Part shown: one piece after another, positions 59,910 through 64,000 of the stretch
Position numbering within the stretch: position 1 is the first letter of the stretch
Layout of the letters: each line of letters opens with the position of its first letter
DNA from: Metallyticus violacea
Taxonomy: Eukaryota; Arthropoda; Insecta; Mantodea; Metallyticidae
Length of the DNA stretch: 64,000 bases
Assembly: GCA_030762175.1 (NCBI GenBank)
Contig: CM060843.1
Location: 118,040,869 to 118,104,868, forward strand
Reading direction: 5' to 3'
Position numbers and translations under genes: made by a program
Notes under the pieces: generated by a model
The model's input: only the letters and a program-made list of their open reading frames with translations
Databases searched by the model: none
Told to the model about the DNA's origin: nothing

Positions 59910-62900
59910 GCTATTAGGAATTACGGAGTGTTATACCCATAAATAGAAACTAGCAGACACAAGTAAGTGAAGAAACCACGTCAGAAAAACGCAATGAAGG
60001 TTTTATGTAAGTAGAAGCGGGAATCTACTACCAGACAGTGTGCAACGCAAAAATAAAATCATCAATAAGTCCAGTCAATGCACATTACCCAAGTTCAATT
60101 AAAGAAAAGCGACTATTCCGAAAGACACTGACACTGTCCAACGAAGGGTCTACGGGAAATACAAGAAATAGAGCTATAATTTTTAGAAATATATAAATGA
60201 AAATATATTTATGAGGAAGGAAAGGAGAATGACGAGAAAATTATATTGCATTATTAATTATTATTATTTAAACATGTAATTAAGCTCACAAAACTAAAAT
60301 AAGTTTTATACTGCAGATGGAAGCTTAATATTTACAGTGAACAGGTTACTTTACAAAAACGATGGATTACAAGTTATCAGTAAAGCATAACATGTTGGAA
60401 GTGGGAATGATGTGCTCACGGGCTTTAATAAAGAGTTTGTAGTCTTAATTGCATGGTGTAATTCTTGCATTCCTCGGAACCGAACCTCATTAATCTCAAA
60501 TGCTGTGCTTAACTTTTAAGAAAACCATGAAATTAATTCTTAAACAATGACACATTTCCTTCCGGTCACTCCTGTTTTTACGATGTAAACAAGGCACAGA
60601 ATTAAATAGAGAAAGCAACGGAAAAGATTAAGTATTTTTAACTTTTAATTTACTGATATTAATTAAACAAATAAATAAATTCAAGTCAAAATTTTATTTC
60701 ATTTATATAAATTGAATTTCAACCTTTTTATGGAACATCCCAGCTGTTAATAAATAAACACTTTCCTAAAACTTTAGGCATAAAATTCACTCGAATACTA
60801 AATGAGGTGTTATACAAAACGTTTCAGTAACAGGAATAAAATTAACTTTTTAGCGAAAAGACTTAGAAGAAGCAGAATTATCTCCAGTTATTGAATGAAG
60901 TTTGAAATCTCTAGAGAAAAGCCGTAATGAATTAAAAGCAACATAAAAGATAGGCTTTCACATGATAGACAGTACTATTCTGACCTATTACATATTTAAT
61001 CATAAATAGTATTGTATTATGCATAAATTATCTCAGCATTTTAAACGCTTAAATAGTATCTTGTACATGCTGGAATACATTTTAACTATTATAAAAATCG
61101 CTTTTAGCTCTCTACTTCAATAAGATATTACCACTAATTAATGTCCTGTTATTCAAAGTTTCAGTTTGAGCATTTATTGCAATAAGATTTACTATTCTGC
61201 GAGTAACAAGTTTTTAACTGCAAACCATCTCCTCCTATAAATTTTATCATTTTAACTAAAAATATTACACTACCACAAACCTATTAACCCGCTGCTAAAT
61301 GTAGACATTATTAATTTATTGCAGAAAAGAAAGTTATGAAGTGAATATTTATTTTACTTCTTTTTTTGAAGAGAATAATATTTCTCATAATAATATAGTA
61401 ATTAACTAGATATTTTCATTCCATGTCAACGATAAGCTACCTCGTTATGTTATAGATAGCTTTAACAAGATTAAATGCATTTATAAATAAGTATTAACAT
61501 ACATGCTAATGTTAAAGTGGTCTGCCATTCTCAAAAATAGCTCACTAGTACTTTTATGCTAACATTGATATAAAGTGTAGTTCGTATGGAACGCCATAGT
61601 ACGTTATTTTTTATTTTTATTTTGGCTTTAATTTCAAAAGGTATATTGCCTCAGGCGACTCCATGAGTCCTTGTTAGGTCTACTGTAACGCTGAAAATGG
61701 CCTTATTCCCTCAGCCTGTCCGACTTGCCGTCTTAGTTCCAAAATGTCCGTCCTTACACAATTCCCCTACGGCTAGCGCGTTCTATGCTTGCCAACCGGA
61801 GCATGAGAAACATGGCCCTAAGTAGTAATGTATACAAACGTATGAAACTTTTCCACAAAAGCTTATACTAAGGGTTTTATCAAAGGGTTGTGCATTACAA
61901 ATGATATTCGTCTATTCTTGGTTAAAAAGAAGAAGAATCAGCGCTAGATTATTAAGATAAATGAGATAAATGAGTAAATGCATGCGTGAATTCACTTAGC
62001 ACAATTCGAAAATTGTAAAACTGTTTACTATACCAAATTTAATAAACCAGTAGGAATCAACTGCAGAATTACAAAGTAGTGCATAATTAAAAACTGACTG
62101 TACCTTAGCAAAGTTTTTGAAAGTAACTGCTCAGATTTATAAGATGAGTAAATATTTTCACAAATATCAATTGTGGAAGTATTGAAGTTGAAGACATTCG
62201 CTTTTCTTGAAATGTTGGTTTGAAAAATTGCTACCGTTATTTTGATACAGGATATTGTGAACAGTTTTTCGGTGATTAAGGAAAAACATTGGGAATAAAC
62301 AAGTTTTAAAAACATTAAAAGAAAATGATTACTGGGAAAATGTAATAATGCGCAAAAATACTGCATGTTTTGCTCTGTTTAGGAATATATAATAAACATA
62401 TAATTTATGTGAGATAAACATAATCCTTACACATTTGCTCATTTGTTTTGTAAGTCTCTCGAAGGAATTTATTCATATAACATTTACAAATACCATCTAT
62501 CACAATAAATTATGTACATCGACGAAGAACACAAAAGGAACTTAAAATGTTACATTTGGTAAATTATGATTTGGGAAGAACAACATGTATACATACTCAT
62601 CAGTTACTTCTAGATAAATTGTGAACAGAATAAAAATCAAACTTCCTAGTGATGCGACTGAATCCGTGATCTTCGATATCCAGTCTGACATGCAACCATA
62701 GAGTGGAGCAGTAAATTGTATTCACAGCTTGCTGGAAACTGTTGAACAATCAATAAACCTTAGGAAAATAAGCCTTCTGAAAAAATACTTGTTTTTTATG
62801 GTCGGTTTCACTGCATTATCCTTATCACAAAATTTGTATATTGTGAACTGTAGATCTGTAATCTGTATGGATGAAAGAATTAAATTATTTAAGGCTCACA

Positions 62901-62975
62901 TCAGCTCGGAGACCTTTGCCTTTTAAAGTTTCACCTTTTCAAAGAATGGAAAAACTCCGAATAAAAAAATTGTCA
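59910..62975. other. No gene identified
   Basis: Very AT-rich. 61620-61830 is GC-richer (TTGCCTCAGGCGACTCC, GGCTAGCGCG) with no match elsewhere in the window. The 112-codon minus-strand frame at 62028-62366 has no recognised motif. Confidence 0.4.
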
Positions 62976-62984
62976 GATAGCTTG

Positions 62985-63052
62985 AACTGATCGGGAATCA
63001 AACCAAGGTCTCCGGATTAGTAATTGCATATACTATTATTAGGCCACGGAGG
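62985..63052 (-). repeat. tRNA-like SINE head fragment
   Basis: On the minus strand: GCCTCCGTGGCCTAATAATA (decayed A box), CCGGAGACC (anticodon region) and TGGTTTGATTCCCGATC (B box). Spacing fits a tRNA head with an interrupted D arm. No body or tail was found beside it, and base changes in the A box argue against a working tRNA gene. Confidence 0.55.
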
Positions 63053-63179
63053 CGGTTTATTATGTAACTTGTTGAGTAATAGTGCATTGGATTTAATATG
63101 TAGTAATATTTATACATTCAGAGGCGAAAACATTTAATACCATTGAGCCAGTTGAAAGCATTTTTTCCCCGAAATTGAC

Positions 63180-63625
63180 CAATCAACTAGCTAAAGAAAG
63201 CAAAAACAGAGCAGCAAGGATAGCGTCTTTCCTAACCAAATTCTTTCAATAATAAAGAGAGCAACATTAGACATTTAGGAGCAAATGTCAGAGAAACATT
63301 AAAACAATAAGAGATGCTCAGTTAAAACAATGGCAGTATAGCTTTCACTTGTTGAAGTGATAACTGGACAGTAGAGGGAAAGTCCAGAAATGAAATTTTA
63401 TAGGACATTAGCTGGATAGAGGCAGGTCAGAAGAGGAACTTAGAATTAAGAGAGTAATTACAAATGAACAAATAGAGGAATCGAGAACGGACTGGTACCA
63501 ACATATAAGGTAAATTTCCAAAAATCTTAATTATATACCCCAGGTTACAGAAATAGAGGCAGATCATTTTTAAGATGGCAATACCAATTTAACTTTCTTG
63601 TAGTCGGAACTTGTAGTAGCAGAAG
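63180..63625 (+). pseudogene. LINE 3'-end remnant (post-RT region)
   Basis: The plus strand shows the typical C-terminal tail of an insect LINE protein in broken frames. AKESKNRAARIASFL is near 63193-63237. EMKFYRTLAG near 63389-63417 corresponds to EMKxLRxIAG. EELRIKRVITNEQIEESRTD then WYQHIR at 63436-63509 corresponds to NExIRxxLxVxxIxxxIxxxRxxWxxHIxRM. TEIEADHF / GYRNRGRSFLRWQ at about 63540-63585 corresponds to YxPxGRRxxGRPxxRW. Reverse-transcriptase palm blocks are missing. It resembles in type, but does not duplicate, the LINE at 30.7-31.8 kb. Confidence 0.65.
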
Positions 63626-64000
63626 AAGGAATTGGAAAAGCATCAGCAGAGTGTTTGTTCTTTTGGTCTATAAGCCTAATTAGTGACTGTGACAAAATGT
63701 AGTCAAGAAAACAATTGCAGTTAATTGGTCCGTATCCGGCCTTAGAACAAACGAAATGCTGTAGCTTACTTTAAAAGTTATAATGACAAATTATTTTCTA
63801 TTAAAACATTGTCTATTATTATGTAATAAAATAGCATACACACTCTTTCAGAATTATTGCTCTGTTTTCATACAGGTAAACTTTGTACCTATGGATCTTG
63901 TATTAATTGTGCATACATCAAATGACACAGGAAATTTCTGACAGTTTACAAAAACTGTTAAAAATTCTGTTCTTACATTTAAAGACTCTTAAACGATTTC

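Noticed and set aside
62028..62366. 112-codon minus-strand frame
   Set aside because: AT-driven composition and no motif.
1..64000. CRISPR arrays, operons, bacterial genes or organellar inserts
   Set aside because: No regularly spaced direct repeats, no dense coding and no recognisable mitochondrial or rRNA sequence were seen.

Overview
The window looks like gene-poor, AT-rich nuclear DNA from an arthropod, most likely an insect with a large repeat-rich genome. The evidence is the mixture of tRNA-headed SINEs, several decayed mariner/Tc1-type transposases, LINE reverse-transcriptase fragments, a PIF/Harbinger DNA transposon and long ATT/AAC/TAC/CAC microsatellites. I could not fix the species. 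I found no intact host protein-coding gene and no confident functional tRNA, rRNA or ncRNA gene. Nothing suggests bacterial, organellar or CRISPR content. All protein similarities were judged by eye from remembered family motifs; no search was run.

Layout. 0-11.5 kb: Tc1/mariner-type transposase tail (364-770), tRNA-derived SINE (1081-1355) and its 3' fragment, antisense LINE remnant (5500-6260), SINE fragment (near 8 kb), mariner remnant (8300-8450), a repeat family called R-D here (9547-9880), a transposase helix-turn-helix remnant (10.1-10.3 kb), and a large inverted repeat (10.69-11.47 kb). 14-24 kb: four of the six copies of one SINE family (SINE-1), the second R-D copy, an antisense LINE with a YADD motif (21.24-22.54 kb) and a 200-bp TAC/CAC microsatellite. 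23.6-28.5 kb: nothing identified. 28.5-37 kb: tRNA-headed elements, a LINE (30.7-31.8 kb), mariner remnants and two more SINE-1 copies. 37.9-44 kb: SINE-2 copy, an antisense transposase remnant, a strongly pyrimidine-biased kilobase, a perfect 55-bp palindrome and a repeat with internal inverted segments. 46.8-47.2 kb: mariner N-terminal half. 47.4-54.9 kb: mostly unidentified AT-rich DNA with a possible GATA/octamer cluster. 54,961-56,745: the best-defined element, a PIF/Harbinger transposon with terminal inverted repeats, TAA target duplications and two convergent decayed genes (HARBI1-like transposase and Myb/SANT-like protein). 59-64 kb: an R-X repeat, a microsatellite, a tRNA-like fragment and a LINE 3' end.

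The identified elements are transposable-element relics rather than a working gene system. Both coding parts of the Harbinger element, every mariner copy and every LINE copy are broken by frameshifts, stops or truncation. The least decayed pieces are SINE-1 copies that still carry recognisable target-site duplications, which suggests comparatively recent LINE-assisted retrotransposition.
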